From Bufo bufo (lineage: Eukaryota; Chordata; Amphibia; Anura; Bufonidae): a stretch of 64,000 bases of DNA. Where the stretch lies: NCBI RefSeq assembly GCF_905171765.1, contig NC_053390.1:587848471-587912470 (forward strand), read 5' to 3'. Of this stretch, positions 1 to 11,484 are shown one piece after another. The notes under the pieces were generated by a model, which searched no databases, was not told where the DNA came from, and was given only the letters and a program-made list of their open reading frames with translations. Both the position numbers and the translations under genes were made by a program. The first letter of the stretch is position 1; every line of letters begins with the position of its first letter.

Positions 1-559
1 CTAATCGGTCTTCCCTTCGCTAAAGTCTCCCATCCCTAATGTAACCTGAATGTAGCTGCCAGACGCTGCTCTGATGCACTGGGTTGCTATACAGTAAAGA
101 AATCAATTTAAACTTCTCATTTGCATCCACAAAGCTCTCCGCAGTGCTGAACCCTCTTTTATCTCCTCTCTCTCTACTTCCCTATTTGTCCCTTAGTGGT
201 ATTAAATTGTAACTATCTTCTATGAAAATAGTTTCCACGCCCCATAGAACTGATTTTCATTATAAAGCATTGTTTTATGTAGAGATAATGCCCTGCTGAG
301 CCAGTGCATAAAGGTGTTATAATAACTGACCCAATATTTTAAAAACCCAGTAACTACATGCAGTATATATACTTATCATTCATTTTCTCTACCTTATTGA
401 GAAGAGTAATTAGAACAGAGTACGTTCTCACTCCTGGGGTCAATAGATGAAACATAAATACATATAAATGTATGTATATATTTTTTCTAGTACTGTAGTT
501 TCATTTGTTTATAACCTTATAGGGACTATCCAGGAAACTATAATTATGATCTTTCCTCA
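1..559. other. Unassigned intronic DNA
   Basis: AT-rich single-copy-looking sequence. No coding pattern, tandem repeat or transposon terminus was recognised. Confidence 0.4.
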
Positions 560-900
560 TGATAGGTCATTATTATCACATCAGTGGGGGATCACATGTT
601 TCAGGGAGGTGCAGAGCTCATTGGAGCTCTGGAGAGCTCTGTGGACTCCAAGCAGATTACCAAGCACAGCGCTGTACATAGTAAAGAGGCTGCGCTTGGT
701 ATTGCAACTTAGCCCCATTCACTTCAATAGGGCTGAGCTGAACTAGGCCATGTGACAATGACCACAATATCACAGGCCTAGGAAGGGGAGCAGTGCTCAC
801 GGAGTGCCCAGCCTCTAACAGCTGATCGGCGGAGATTCTGAGAGTTGTATCCCTGCTGATCTGATATTGATGACCTATCCAGAGGACCGCTTTAAAAAAA
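560..900. repeat. Interspersed repeat ending in GATGACCTATCC
   Basis: This segment reads like a common anuran interspersed repeat: a stretch about CCCCATTCACTTCAATAGGG, then CAGCTGATCGG, then TGATATTGATGACCTATCC and a short A-run at 892-904. Related text (CAGCTGATTGG, TAATGACCTATCCTGAG) occurs in the MITE at 7464-7860. The left boundary is uncertain. Confidence 0.5.
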
Positions 901-1320
901 AAAATTGCACCAGCACTCAACTTTTGTATTTTATTTTACATGCATATGCTGCCTTGAAATAATGCAGTACCTTACCACAACTCCTAATCGCATAATGTAA
1001 CCCATAGTCACGCACTTCAGACATTATAGGCCTGACACTGATTTTTAGGATGCCATTCCTGTTTTACATCCTTTACCATGTTATAAATCACGTATAGCGC
1101 AGCAGTGATTACACATACTGTAAATAACTAAATTACTTTAAAAGGACTTAATATACAGTATTATTATTATGCAGTAAATATACTGCTAAAATCCAATAGT
1201 TCAGGATGCAGCTTCCTTTTCCAGCTCCAGCACCACTCTGCCTCTCCTCATCATGCTGCGGCTGTCCATTCTTACATACGGACAGTTGCTAAGAAACCTG
1301 TAGCATCTGCTTCCTCCTCT

Positions 1321-1819
1321 TTAAAGGGAACCTGTCACCAGTTTTAAGGTGTCCTAACTAAGGGCAACATAAGGGCAACATAAATAAGGGCAACATAAAT
1401 AAGTGACTGATTCTCTTAGCAAAATGCTGGGTCACTTTCTTTAATTGACCCAGTCAATCTGCCAACATCTTGTATTGAAAAGCTCCAGCTGATAATGATG
1501 AGTCATGAATATTTATGAGCTCCTGACTCTCCCCGCCCACCTGCTGCTGATTGACAGTTATTTTCCATATGAATCAGCAGCAGGTGGGCAGGGGAGTGGC
1601 TATAGCTGTTAATTAAATAAACGCTGGACTCAATGACATCACGCTGGACTCAAATCAGCTCATTAGCATGCGGCATGCGGCATCTTTGTGTGTATATTAT
1701 GAGGTAACCATCTGTCACACCAGCAAGTAAATACATCTAAGGCACTTTTTAGTAGTTAATGATTGTATTTAATTAGTTAGATTATAATCAAATATCCACA
1801 CATGACAGGTTCCCTTTAA
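1321..1819. mobile_element. T2/Kolobok-type MITE, TTAA target
   Basis: The left end reads TTAAAGGGAACCTGTCA and the right end is its inverse, TGACAGGTTCCCTTTAA, about 499 bases apart. TTAA duplications plus TTAAAGGRR termini define the T2 family MITEs described in Xenopus, placed in the Kolobok superfamily. There is no coding capacity. It contains a locally repeated AAGGGCAACATAA motif near 1363-1400. Confidence 0.8.
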
Positions 1820-1851
1820 GAAAGTTCCCTTCTGCTCTCTCTCAACAGTGT

Positions 1852-2232
1852 AAACACCTAATTATCGAAGCCGGGATACACACCAATTATACACTGCTGC
1901 ACTATGTTAACAATTATACTTTATTAGATTAAAATAAATAAATAGCACAAAGCCATAAATTGGTGACAACTAGAAATCCAAAAAAGAACAAAGTGGGCAC
2001 CGCGATATCAGTTATGTATAAACCATGTACCATTTTAAATGGTACAGCTATCAGACAGTGTAGCCCAACAAGTGCATAATATATATAGGGCTCAAAATTG
2101 AAAACCCAGCACAAGATTTGGCAAAAGTCTAAAGGCAAAAACGTACGAAAGACAAAAATAGACCAATAAACATGGGTAACAAACCGATAAAGCGGCGCCC
2201 TCCTCCCAGCGCCGTTTCGCCCTAAGGCTTCT
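1852..2232 (-). mobile_element. Retroposon insertion with 16-bp target duplication
   Basis: The segment is flanked by a 16-base direct repeat, TCTCTCTCAACAGTGT at 1836-1851 and TCTCTCTAAACAGTGT at 2233-2248 (15/16), the signature of target-primed retroposition. Read on the minus strand, its first bases carry a GCC-loop-GGC stem followed by GCGAAACGGCG. This resembles the stem II/GAAA part of the hammerhead-like ends at 32161-32199 and 59908-59941. No coding region is seen. A Penelope-like or related small retroelement is the best guess. Confidence 0.65.
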
Positions 2233-2248
2233 TCTCTCTAAACAGTGT

Positions 2249-3379
2249 TAGGGTGCCAAGCACCTAAAGGTGACATCATGGCTGGCATATTTAACCCCTT
2301 AAGGACAACCAATTTACAGTTTCTGCGTTTTCATGCGCCGTCTGCATCTTTTCTTCCATTCTAGTGAATTTGCTAAGCTGCTGTACCCAGTGTATATCCT
2401 TATTTTACACCTGGGTATAACAGCATGAAATGCATGTTTGTTTTTGTTTTTTTTTAAATAAATGAATATACTAAGTAGGTGCCTGGTTTTATGTGAATAA
2501 TCGAAAACTAACCTATAGCCCCTGTGCTGCTGAAGAAATTACAATAAGCAAGTGCTTGCAGAAAATAAACATTCAAAAATAATAAAAATAATAATAATAA
2601 TGTCATGGACACTGGTCGGTCAATCAGAATATCTTTTTATTGCTAATTGGGCGTTGCGTGCTAGGGCTGTCGCCTCTGCGAATCCAGCTGGAAAATGATT
2701 TTAGTTGTTTTCCTTACCCAGTCTCCAGACATTTTTTAAAGGCTAAAAGGGTGTGGCGGTATTCTTTCTTTGAAAACATATTAGGATGAACTAATATTTA
2801 AAATTACGCATGCAGTATGTAATCAGAAGGTCTACACAATATTAAGCTATTAATCTGCACCCATAAAGCATGTTTATTGAAATTCTGTGTTCCTGCCACT
2901 CCCATCTGAATTGTATAGCTTTTGACTTCTGTAGGAAATGACTACTTTGAATTTCCTTACTACGCCTTTAGTCTAAGGAAATGCTGGCAAATGAACATAT
3001 AATGCATTTCGGTATGGAAAAGATGATAGGAAACGTGAAAGTTATCAAAATCTAGAATTAGTACAGTTACAGCTGGCGGTGCCCTCAATGACACCTCCTA
3101 ATACGAATCTCTTAACCATGTTATGTGATATCCTGCCCAATAGTTGCTTTATATACAGTTTCTAGAGATTAAAAACACTAAATTAAATCTTCAAATTGGT
3201 TTCTGTTATTGTCATATCAAGGCTTTTGTTATTTGCACTCCCTCTGCCTGATAAGAGAAGGGAGTGTCAGATTTAACATTAGCTCCGTTCTCTCTTTTCT
3301 GCACTGAACAGGGATATGAATGCCGGTCATATAGACAGTGACTGTAGCTGGCAGTTTAATGGAGTCAATCTTAAACAAC
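2249..3379. other. Unassigned intronic DNA
   Basis: A possible fragment of the CCCCTTAAGGAC-type anuran repeat lies at 2294-2330, and there is a short AATAAT run at 2575-2600. Otherwise nothing was recognised. Confidence 0.4.
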
Positions 3380-3837
3380 TTAAAGGGGTTGTCCCACAAA
3401 AAATATTCTACAATTTTCAAACCAGCAACTGGGTCTGAATACTTTTGCAATTGCATAATCAATATTAAATAATAATAATAATTAAAAAATGTATTATAGC
3501 TACTGAGTTATTAACTGAAATGTATTTGTATAGCGCCACCTGCTGTTTCCTCTTTCACTAATTTCTCTGTCCTGCTCACTGAGACAGAAGCACATGATAA
3601 GTTCCATCCCTCAAATGCCACCAGCTGCAGCAGTAAGGACACATCCTGCCAAATAACACGTCCACTAAGCTGACAGCTTTACATAAATATTGGAGAACAA
3701 TTTGAGCAATGAATGAGGAGATCTCTGGATCCATGTGAGGTACAGGGCTGGTTTCAGCTTTGTTAGAAAAAGGTCGTAATGTACTAGATTATGTATGATT
3801 TTAATTTTTTACATTATTCATGGGATAACCCCTTTAA
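3380..3837. mobile_element. T2/Kolobok-type MITE (family shared with 36878)
   Basis: It starts TTAAAGGGGTTGTCCCA and ends TGGGATAACCCCTTTAA, with TTAA at both ends (458 bases). Internal landmarks TATAGCGCCACCTGCTGTTT and CTCTGGATCCATGTGAGG recur in the same order in the truncated copy at 36878-37299, so both are members of one MITE family. Confidence 0.85.
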
Positions 3838-5952
3838 GTCAATCAAGGCAAACCTTTCAGTGTTATATCTAGCACAGGCCTGATGAGTCCCTGCGCTACA
3901 CACAGTGAAACCTTTTAAGAGGCATTTCCATCTGAGAGAATTAAGGCATCTCCACATGATAGGATAGGTGGGTATTCTACCCCTGGAATATTAATTTATT
4001 AGGAGCACAGAAAACTGAACCCCTGGTGGGGACCCCAAAGAGAAAAAGGTGAAGTAGAGAGATGGCTGGATATGTCTTTGGCTCTCTCCATTGTAGTTTA
4101 TGGTAGCTGTGAAATGCTCAGCTGTCTCCATAACTCTCATAAACTACTGTGAAGATAGATGCACATGTCTCTCATCCTCTCTGGAGTGCTGGTTGTGCAC
4201 CTCTATACTAGATAGATGAGAATCTACATAAAAAGAGTAAGAAGAGGAAAATTTCTTTGGTTGTAAGCATAATTTCCCCAAAATTAGCCACTTTAACTAA
4301 TCTAATGAGAGTAACATTACTTAGCCTTAAACCATCTTATACAAAAATCATTTCTCCCAAGACTGCAGATTTATATGACGTCATCATGTTATCAGTAATC
4401 GTTTTGTTAATGCAAATTACTATTCATCACTCAATGTATTTTGAGGGCCCTGTAAACTGTAAATGTCTTTGTGAAGAGTCCATTAACCAACTGCTAAAAC
4501 TTATTCTTTTACAATTGTTTATAATAATTGAAGATACAATAGCTGAAGATTCATAAGTGATTTTACGGTACCCTCAAATGTGTTGTGGTGAAATGCATAA
4601 CAATAAAAGGATTAGCAATGGTATGCTGGTATCTCATACAGTATGAATCTGTGGTTTTGTAGAAAGAGATCCTGAAATGAGATGGTTTTAGAGGTACTAG
4701 CACTACTCTTTCCTTCCTTAGAAGAATTGATTTGAATAATTTTTGAGAAATGTTGCTCAGTCTTCATCGATGGCGAGTGAGCTGCTGAGATAAAGGACAT
4801 TAATCGTATAAGAGATGCTACTGGACACCAGAGATGGTCAGCTAACTCCAAAGGGGTTCCAATTTGGAGATGGTTCTTCTTGACTTACAGTAATACCTAT
4901 TTGGATTATCCATTCCCACTACCTTTCCCATCAAACTCCTGTCTATTTCTGACTTTTCTTTTTTAGGAAGCTAACTTTTTCTTTTTAAACTGTGGTTGTT
5001 GGATCAGTCATTCGCCCCCCCCCCCCCCATCTATTTCTCCTTTGCGATGAGTTACGTATCTGCTGGTGGTCTAATATTTTACATTGGGGCTACACTTGGC
5101 TGTAGCACCACTGTGTAACCAAAGATGGCTAAGTAGCAGTGAAGACTTTGAACTAATTGGGGTCGAAACACTGCTGGATTTTTAGCATTTCTGGGTTCAT
5201 GGTCGCAGCAACTAGCGAGTAGCATTGTTACCCCATTCAGGTCAATAGCTGTACCGCTACACAGCAATATTTGATTGTGCAACGGGTGTCGCCAATGGAT
5301 GACAGGACAGTCTTCTGCTATCTAGTGACTCATTAGTTATTTTTTACACTGTATTCTGTAGATGGCAGACAATGAAATTAGAACTACAAAATATAACTAA
5401 TGTTTTTCTAATTTTTGTAAAACGTAATGTCATTGCTTTATTATGGATGGTGGGAGGCTTAGCAATCATCACAGAAAAAAAATATTGGTCACATTAGTAT
5501 GACACCATTCACAAATCTTGTAGGAAATTCCCATAAACCATTACTAAATAACTTCCTTCAGCCACATTTTAAGAAGGTGGACTTGAGAGATGGTATCCCA
5601 AGAACATAACAGGCTTCCAGCTGATTTTAATTAGAGTTATGAGAGAAGTTGATATATTTTAGAGTGGAATTTGGGAACAAGCAGGTGTTAGATTCTTTAA
5701 TCTTTACTTTTAGCTAAAAGCCAAAAAATGCAGATGATTTAAAATATTATTTGGTAGTAGAAGATCATTGATAGAAATATTTCTTTCCTTTATTTACGCC
5801 TAAACATTTACTTGTCTTATGACCTTTTGGCTTTTTGGTAATGCGGTTAATGTTTCTCTTTGCTTTTCTAAAGCTAAATATCTCCACAGGAAGGGAATAA
5901 TATAACCCGTATGGCCATGCGTATAGGATGTACTGCTTTATATAGCTCTGCA
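3838..5952. other. Unassigned intronic DNA
   Basis: AT-rich sequence. A 13-15 base C-run lies near 5016-5029. The stretch 3955-4210 looks like a decayed repeat. No coding signature was found. Confidence 0.4.
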
Positions 5953-6098
5953 TTAAAGGAACTGTACAGGTTCAGAGGACTATAGTAAAATATCTTGAAA
6001 ATGTGAGCAATTTTTTGCAGTGCATCATATACCTTATTTGTAGCAGTTAAATGTTTGAACAGACTTGACTGGATGTTGGTTTCTCTTGATCAAGAGGC
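5953..6098. mobile_element. Possible truncated T2-type element
   Basis: It begins TTAAAGGAACTGTACAGG, which fits TTAAAGGRR, but no matching inverse end is present before the next MITE starts at 6105. It could be a chance motif. Confidence 0.3.
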
Positions 6099-6104
6099 AT
6101 TTTG

Positions 6105-6292
6105 GGGGTCATTTAGGTGTATTTCTGGCACAGACCTTTGCGCCGCAATCTGCAACTTTTCCCAGCTCACGCCAGGTCTAAAAAAGTAGGCCTGTGCCTC
6201 TACGTACATACATAACTCCTGTAGATCCACCGCCAGAGCAGGGGCTTTATTAAGTCCGGTGTCTAAAATGCTAGTCTTAATAAATGTGCCCC
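6105..6292. mobile_element. Palindromic-ended MITE (GGGGTCATTTA family)
   Basis: The left end GGGGTCATTTAGG and right end TAATAAATGTGCCCC are imperfect inverse copies. The internal text CGCAATCTGC, AGGTCTAAAAAA and TTATTAAG..CGGTGTCTAAAATG recurs in order at 15552-15883, so this is a short family member. Confidence 0.65.
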
Positions 6293-6321
6293 TTTGTTCT
6301 AAAGGTTTAGAGCTTAAATAC

Positions 6322-6330
<9 letters not shown>

Positions 6331-6354
<24 letters not shown>

Positions 6355-6358
6355 TATT
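6331..6358. repeat. (TA)n microsatellite
   Basis: An uninterrupted AT dinucleotide run flanked by A- and T-rich sequence. Confidence 0.9.
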
Positions 6359-6849
6359 TATTTATTTTTTTTCTTTATTTTTTTAAATAGGAAAATAATG
6401 CTTATGAATAACTATGCTGTATGATTTTTAATGATAATTTTAAAAACGTACTTATTTCCTTTTGAACTTCAGAGACATTTATGGGTGGAAAATGCTGAAC
6501 GTAATGATTTAGTCTTCATAATAACTGTGTACATTGTAGATGTTACCTGTTTCCCACAATCTCCGCTAATTTCTGTGGTCAGGCCGTCCCTGCTTTGCCA
6601 CTGCCTGGGCCTGTCAATCAAAGCAGCCAGGGAGGGGCTGGCCACAGAAAGGAGTGAAGCATGGGTGCAACAAAAGCAATGGTACCAAAGGCATCATTGC
6701 ACCAAAGGCCTAATTTCCATATTGAAAAAGAGTATCATAAGTCTGGAATGGAGCCTTGGATCAATGAAAGAAAAACAGCGTTTTAATCAGTTGAACTACA
6801 GCTATGTGTCTATGAAAACAGTTGGATAGGGAGGTCGCTGGTGACATAC

Positions 6850-7425
6850 TCCTACTAAGTGTGCACATAATGAACATAAATTTGTGTATAATGTACAGAA
6901 TATGTGTACCGTGTACATAATAAGTGTATGCATAATGTACTTAACAAATTTTTCTAATAATGGTGTGCACAGTAAGTGTGCATAATGTACAGTATATAAT
7001 AATTGTGTGCTTACTATACATAAGTGTGCATAGAATGTGTACACGTGCATAAAGTACATAATGATTATGAGATTATCAGAATATGTGTGCATAATGTATG
7101 TCATAAATGCACATATAATGTATGGTAAGTGTGTGTGTATGATGTACTGTACATAATAATCATGTGTATAATGTAAATAATAAATAATAAAAGTGTGCAT
7201 ATAGTACATAATAACTGTGTATAGTGGACATAGTGTGTGCATAATGTACAGAATATGTTTGTATAATGTATATATGTTTGTGTATAACATGCAGTTCATA
7301 ATATGTGTATAATGCAAATAATAATCAATATGTATAGCATAAATAACAAGTGTGCACATAATGTACATGTGTGTATAAATGCACAGAGTATATGTAGGTA
7401 TAATGTACATAAGTGTTTATGCACG
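6850..7425. repeat. AT-rich degenerate minisatellite (GTGTGCATAATGTACATAA-like)
   Basis: Irregular repetition of words such as GTGTGCATAATGTACA and ATAATAAGTGTGC at spacings of about 20-45 bases over nearly 600 bases. The lack of stop codons on the minus strand (a 202-codon open frame rich in Tyr, His, Ile and Thr) comes from the repeat composition and is not a gene. Confidence 0.8.
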
Positions 7426-7463
7426 GTTCAAATGTGTCCACCCTTACTTCAGCTTTAATTTGG

Positions 7464-7860
7464 TTAAAGGGGTTTTCCAGGCTCTTGATTGATGACTTAT
7501 CCCTAGGATAGATCATTAATGTCTGATCGGTGAGGGTCTGACACCTGACACCCCCACCAATCAGCTGTTCCCTGCAGCCTCAGGAGCTGGAATTATCACT
7601 GACAGTGGAACAGGAAGCATAGCTCCCTTCAAAGCGTAGTGGTCGTGTCGGAGTACTACAGCTCATTAACCCAGAATAACTGCTGCACTTTGAAGAGAGC
7701 CGTGATTCCTGCTCCACTCTCAGTGCTAATTCCAGCTCCTGAGGCTGCAGGGAACAGCTGATTGGTGGGGGTGTCAGGTGTCAGACCCTCACCGATCACA
7801 TATTAATGACCTATCCTGAGCATTAGTCATCAATATCAGGAGCCTGGAAAACTTCTTTAA
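7464..7860. mobile_element. Foldback T2-type MITE, TTAA target
   Basis: The ends TTAAAGGGGTTTTCCAGGCT and AGCCTGGAAAACTTCTTTAA are inverse copies. The inverted arms extend inward for well over 100 bases (TCAGCTGTTCCCTGCAGCCT mirrors AGGCTGCAGGGAACAGCTGA). TTAA lies at both ends. Non-coding. Confidence 0.8.
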
Positions 7861-7869
7861 ACAGCTCTT

Positions 7870-8404
7870 CATCTTGTGACACACGTTTCTGGATATGTCC
7901 AACCAAGAAGGACTATGTTAGAAAGTATATTATAGTGCATTTGTATTGTGCGGCAGTTGTGTGTGGTTCTGCTGCAATACTGCAGGTATATAGAGGGACA
8001 AGCGTTATTGGAACAAATAATTCCTACTGGTGTGATATACCAGTCGTCCCCCAAAAAACTGATTGAAGCGGGTGTTATATACCAATATACTTTCTTTATA
8101 GTGCATTTGGGTACTGTATAGTGCATTTGCACATGCGGGTACGCGAAAATTATATTGCCGATATTTCGCATTGAAAAAAATAATGAATGGAGATCGCAAA
8201 TTCGAATAATACATCTGGTATGTCACTGTCCATGTTGTGGGACTATTTGTGCACTTCTAGTAATTATTACTTGGCTGAAAATATGAGCTGAAGGTTTTTC
8301 AGGTTCACCTGCCATTAAAATGAATGGGACCCGCCGCGAACTTGCGGTTCGCGAACATTTGATCGCGTTCGCGAACCGTCCTGGCAGATGTTCGTCCATC
8401 ACTA
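7870..8404 (-). mobile_element. Deletion derivative of the large hAT family, one satellite unit
   Basis: The right end (minus strand) reads TAGTGATGGACGAACATC, the same terminus as the hAT copies at 45767 and 62470. It is followed, as in them, by the GTTCGCGAAC region and CCCATTCA..TTAATGGCAGG. Further in (7935-8075) is a single reverse-oriented copy of the ~172-base unit that forms the 7-kb array at 51.2-58.5 kb. There is no transposase. The other terminus is not recognisable, possibly lost to the neighbouring T2 insertion. Confidence 0.65.
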
Positions 8405-8565
8405 ATGTACATGTGTTTCAATAAAGAAGACGTTTTTATTGGATTGCAACTTTAGTGCCGAAACCATTTTATCTACTTATTTCTGTATACAGAGATAGCT
8501 GTCAGTCACTGATAGTTGAACACAGGGGAGATGTTATTAATGACTAATAGCATTCTCTTTGTAAA

Positions 8566-8956
8566 GGGTATATTAGATGGGCAGATTTTGTGCCCGATAA
8601 TTGCTAACAAGTGTTCTTATGAACGCTTGTTAGCGATGATCTGGCAGTCTAATACTGCCTCCGATTGCCCGATGAATGAGCAAATACTCATTCATCGGGC
8701 TATTCAGATCTTTCAGCATACTTAAAGATCTGGATTTTCTGGCAGCAGATTTTGCTGTGTAACCCCAAACTGCCACCAGCACACCATTGTCCGGCATGGA
8801 GATGAGCGATGGCATAGTGTTAACTCCTCCCCATGCTGCGGAGGACATTGTTGCATGAAATGGCAGTGGTGTCCTCTGCTAGCTATCTAACAACTGCCAG
8901 GAGGAAACACTTCCCTCCCAACAATCACTTGCAGCATCGGAGTGTCTAATACACCC
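8566..8956. mobile_element. MITE with GGGTATATTAGA inverted ends
   Basis: The left end GGGTATATTAGA and right end TCTAATACACCC are near-inverse. Inner hairpins are visible, for example AACAAGTGTTC..GAACGCTTGTT at 8609-8632 and CCCGATGAATGAG..CTCATTCATCGGG at 8669-8700. Probably Harbinger-like, but the target duplication is unclear. Confidence 0.55.
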
Positions 8957-9085
8957 TTACGTATTTATGCATAGCTGTCAGTCATTGACAACTATACACG
9001 GGGTCAGACAAGTATAGAAAGAGCAGAGATTTAAATGTATAAACTCAAGTGTTGCTCAATCTTTTCCCACAAAACTATATATATA

Positions 9086-10046
9086 CAGTACAGACCAAAA
9101 GTTTGGACACACCTTCTCATTCAAAGAGTTTTCTTTATTTTTATGACTATGAAAATTGTAGATTCACACTGAAGGCATCAAAACTATGAATTAACACATT
9201 CTGTGGAATTCTAAACATAACAAACAAGAGTGAAACAACTGAAAATATGTCATATTCTAGGTTCTTCAAAGTAGCCACCTTTTGCTTTGATTACTGCTTT
9301 GCACACTCTTGGCATTCTCTTGATGAGCTTCAAGAGGTAGTCCCCTGAAATGGTTTTCACTTCACAGGTGTGCCCTGTCAGGTTTAATAAGTGGGATTTC
9401 TTGCCTTATAAATGGGGTTGGGACCATCAGTGGCGTTGAGGAGAAGTCAGGTGGATACACAGCTGATAGTCCTACTGAATAGACTGCTAGAATTTGTATT
9501 ATGGCAAGAAAAAGCAGCTAAATAAAGAAAAACGAGTGGCCATCATTACTTTAAGAAATGAAGGTCAGTCAGTCAGCCGAAAAATTGGGAAAACTTTGAA
9601 AGTAAGGGGTATTTGACCATGAAGGAGAGTGATGGGGTGCTGCGCCAGATGACCTGGCCTCCACAGTCACCGGACCTGAACCAAATCGAGATGGTTTGGG
9701 GTGAGCTGGACCGCAGAGTGAAGGCAAAAGGGCCAACAAGTGCTAAGCATCTCTGGGAAATCCTTCAAGACTGTTGGAAGACCATTTCAGGGGACTACCT
9801 CGTGAAGCTCATCAAGAGAATGCCAAGAGTGTGGAAAGCAGTAATCAAAGCAAAAGGTGGCTACTTTGAAGAACCTAGAATATGACATATTTTCAGTTGT
9901 TTCACACTTGTTTGTTATGTATATAATTCCCCATGTGTTAATTCATAGTTTTGATGCCTTCAGTGTGAATCTACAATTTTCATAGTCATGAAAATAAAGA
10001 AAACTCTTTGATCGAGAAGGTGTGTCCAAACTTTTGGTCTGTACTG
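9086..10046 (+). mobile_element. Tc1-like internal-deletion derivative, copy A
   Basis: The ends CAGTACAGACCAAAAGTTTG and its inverse CAAACTTTTGGTCTGTACTG are each flanked by TA, the Tc1/mariner target. The inverted repeat is unusually long: it runs past the terminus into the transposase 3' coding end (9265-9357 mirrors 9781-9880). The element keeps a stub of the transposase start (ATGGCAAGAAAAAGC at 9500, one A short of the other copy and therefore frameshifted) joined directly to the last ~90 codons. Confidence 0.9.
9613..9885 (+). pseudogene. Tc1 transposase C-terminal remnant (copy A)
   Basis: The 90-codon frame contains TWPPQSPDLNQIEMVWGELD, the classic Tc1 motif around the last glutamate of the DDE catalytic triad, then the conserved end RMPRVWKAVIKAKGGYFEE. 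The DNA-binding domain and the first two catalytic aspartates are missing because of an internal deletion ending at about 9600. It cannot encode an active enzyme and any mobility would need transposase from elsewhere. Confidence 0.85.
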
Positions 10047-10120
10047 TATATATATACTGTTGGGTGTAAAAAAAATCCACCTTTTTCACTTGAAGACCGG
10101 AGTGCTGCCTTCATTTTGCC

Positions 10121-10121
<1 letters not shown>

Positions 10122-10174
<53 letters not shown>

Positions 10175-10176
10175 TA

Positions 10177-10215
<39 letters not shown>
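10122..10215. repeat. (TA)n microsatellite, interrupted
   Basis: About 90 bases of TA/AT dinucleotides with one short interruption (ACACATATATACTGTA). It lies a short distance right of Tc1 copy A. Confidence 0.9.
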
Positions 10216-10218
<3 letters not shown>

Positions 10219-10896
10219 CCTCCTGCTGTATAACATGCTACCGGAAGATTTTACTGCATTTTGTGGTGGCCTTTTCTTTTTTAAATAAAGGAAAAATGCA
10301 GCATGTATAAGCAAATAAACACACAGTCTAGGGCAAATTTCTAGGCAAATCAATTAATCTGTTTCTTTCCGACATGTGGCATACAAATCTTACTGAGAAA
10401 ACATGCAAACTAAATGAAGGTAATGGTATTAAAAAAAAGAGCAGGTGAGTCTGGAAAGTTCATATAATATTCAGCAGCAATTAGAAAATTACAAGAACAT
10501 GACTCTGGGTTGCATGCAAGTTATTTCAAAATCAAAGTTAACGTAATGCTTTTTAAGAAACTGGATATATCAGAAACATCCAGGCATATGAACATTATGA
10601 TCCCCATGTTTTGTGTCAAATATTGTGCGCCCTCTTGTGGGATCATGAAGAATATCATTGCAAGAATTTCAACAAATCCTTTTAACGTTGCGACTGCGTG
10701 CTTCCAAATAACGGTGGGTTAGAGCAGCATGTAACAAGCACCTATAAAAGTCACCTCACTCCTCCAAATACATACAACTTCATGAATAACAATACAGTTA
10801 AGTATAACATAATCTGTGTACAACAAACTGTTTTGCGCCCTATAAGGGAGAAACTATTAGTTTCTAGATCATTTTAACATGATACACATCTATATG

Positions 10897-10934
<38 letters not shown>

Positions 10935-11093
10935 CTTACATTAACAAGCATATAGAGGTTTTAGTCTTCCAACTGAACAACACAATAGAATTATAGGTTG
11001 GACTTTATGGATCTGTGTCTTTTTTCAACTTTATCAAGTTGCTGCTATATTACTATGCCACTGTTATGTCATTGAACACTATGAAACATGTAC
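10216..11093. other. Unassigned intronic DNA with a (TA)n run
   Basis: Mostly AT-rich unique-looking sequence with a second AT dinucleotide run at 10900-10932. No gene-like feature was found. Confidence 0.5.
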
Positions 11094-11096
11094 TTA

Positions 11097-11481
11097 GGGT
11101 ACTTTCACACTAGCGTTATTCTTTTCTGGTATTTAAATCCAGTATTTAAATCCGTTCAGTATGCATCAGGATGTCTTCCGTTCCGTCCCTTGTACGGTAT
11201 TTGACCAAACAAAATCCCGGAACAATACCGCACTTGCCGGATCCGGCATTAATTTCCATAGAGATGTATTTATGCCAGACCCAGTACTAAGTGTTCCGGA
11301 AAATGCTGCATTGCGGGATCCGGTTTTCCGGTCTGCAAATATGCCGGGATATAGGAGGAGCTATTTTTGCTTTTGATCCTTAAATACCAGATCCATTTGT
11401 ACACAGCTTGCCGGATCCGGCAGGCAGTTCCGTTGCCGGAACTGCCTGCTGGAATCAAAAAAAGCTAGTGTAAAAGTACCC
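11097..11481. mobile_element. PIF/Harbinger-type MITE, TTA target
   Basis: The left end GGGTACTTTCACACTAGC and right end GCTAGTGTAAAAGTACCC are inverse and flanked by TTA on both sides (11094-11096 and 11482-11484). A 3-bp TWA duplication with GGG..CCC ends fits PIF/Harbinger. The interior is rich in CCGGATCC hairpin words and non-coding. Confidence 0.8.
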
Positions 11482-11484
11482 TTA

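Noticed and set aside
6802..7410. 202-codon minus-strand open frame
   Set aside because: It consists of degenerate repeat units with monotonous Tyr/His/Ile/Thr composition, no domain, and sits in a minisatellite.
10008..10353. Frames across the (TA)n tract
   Set aside because: Tyr-Ile repeats from a dinucleotide microsatellite.
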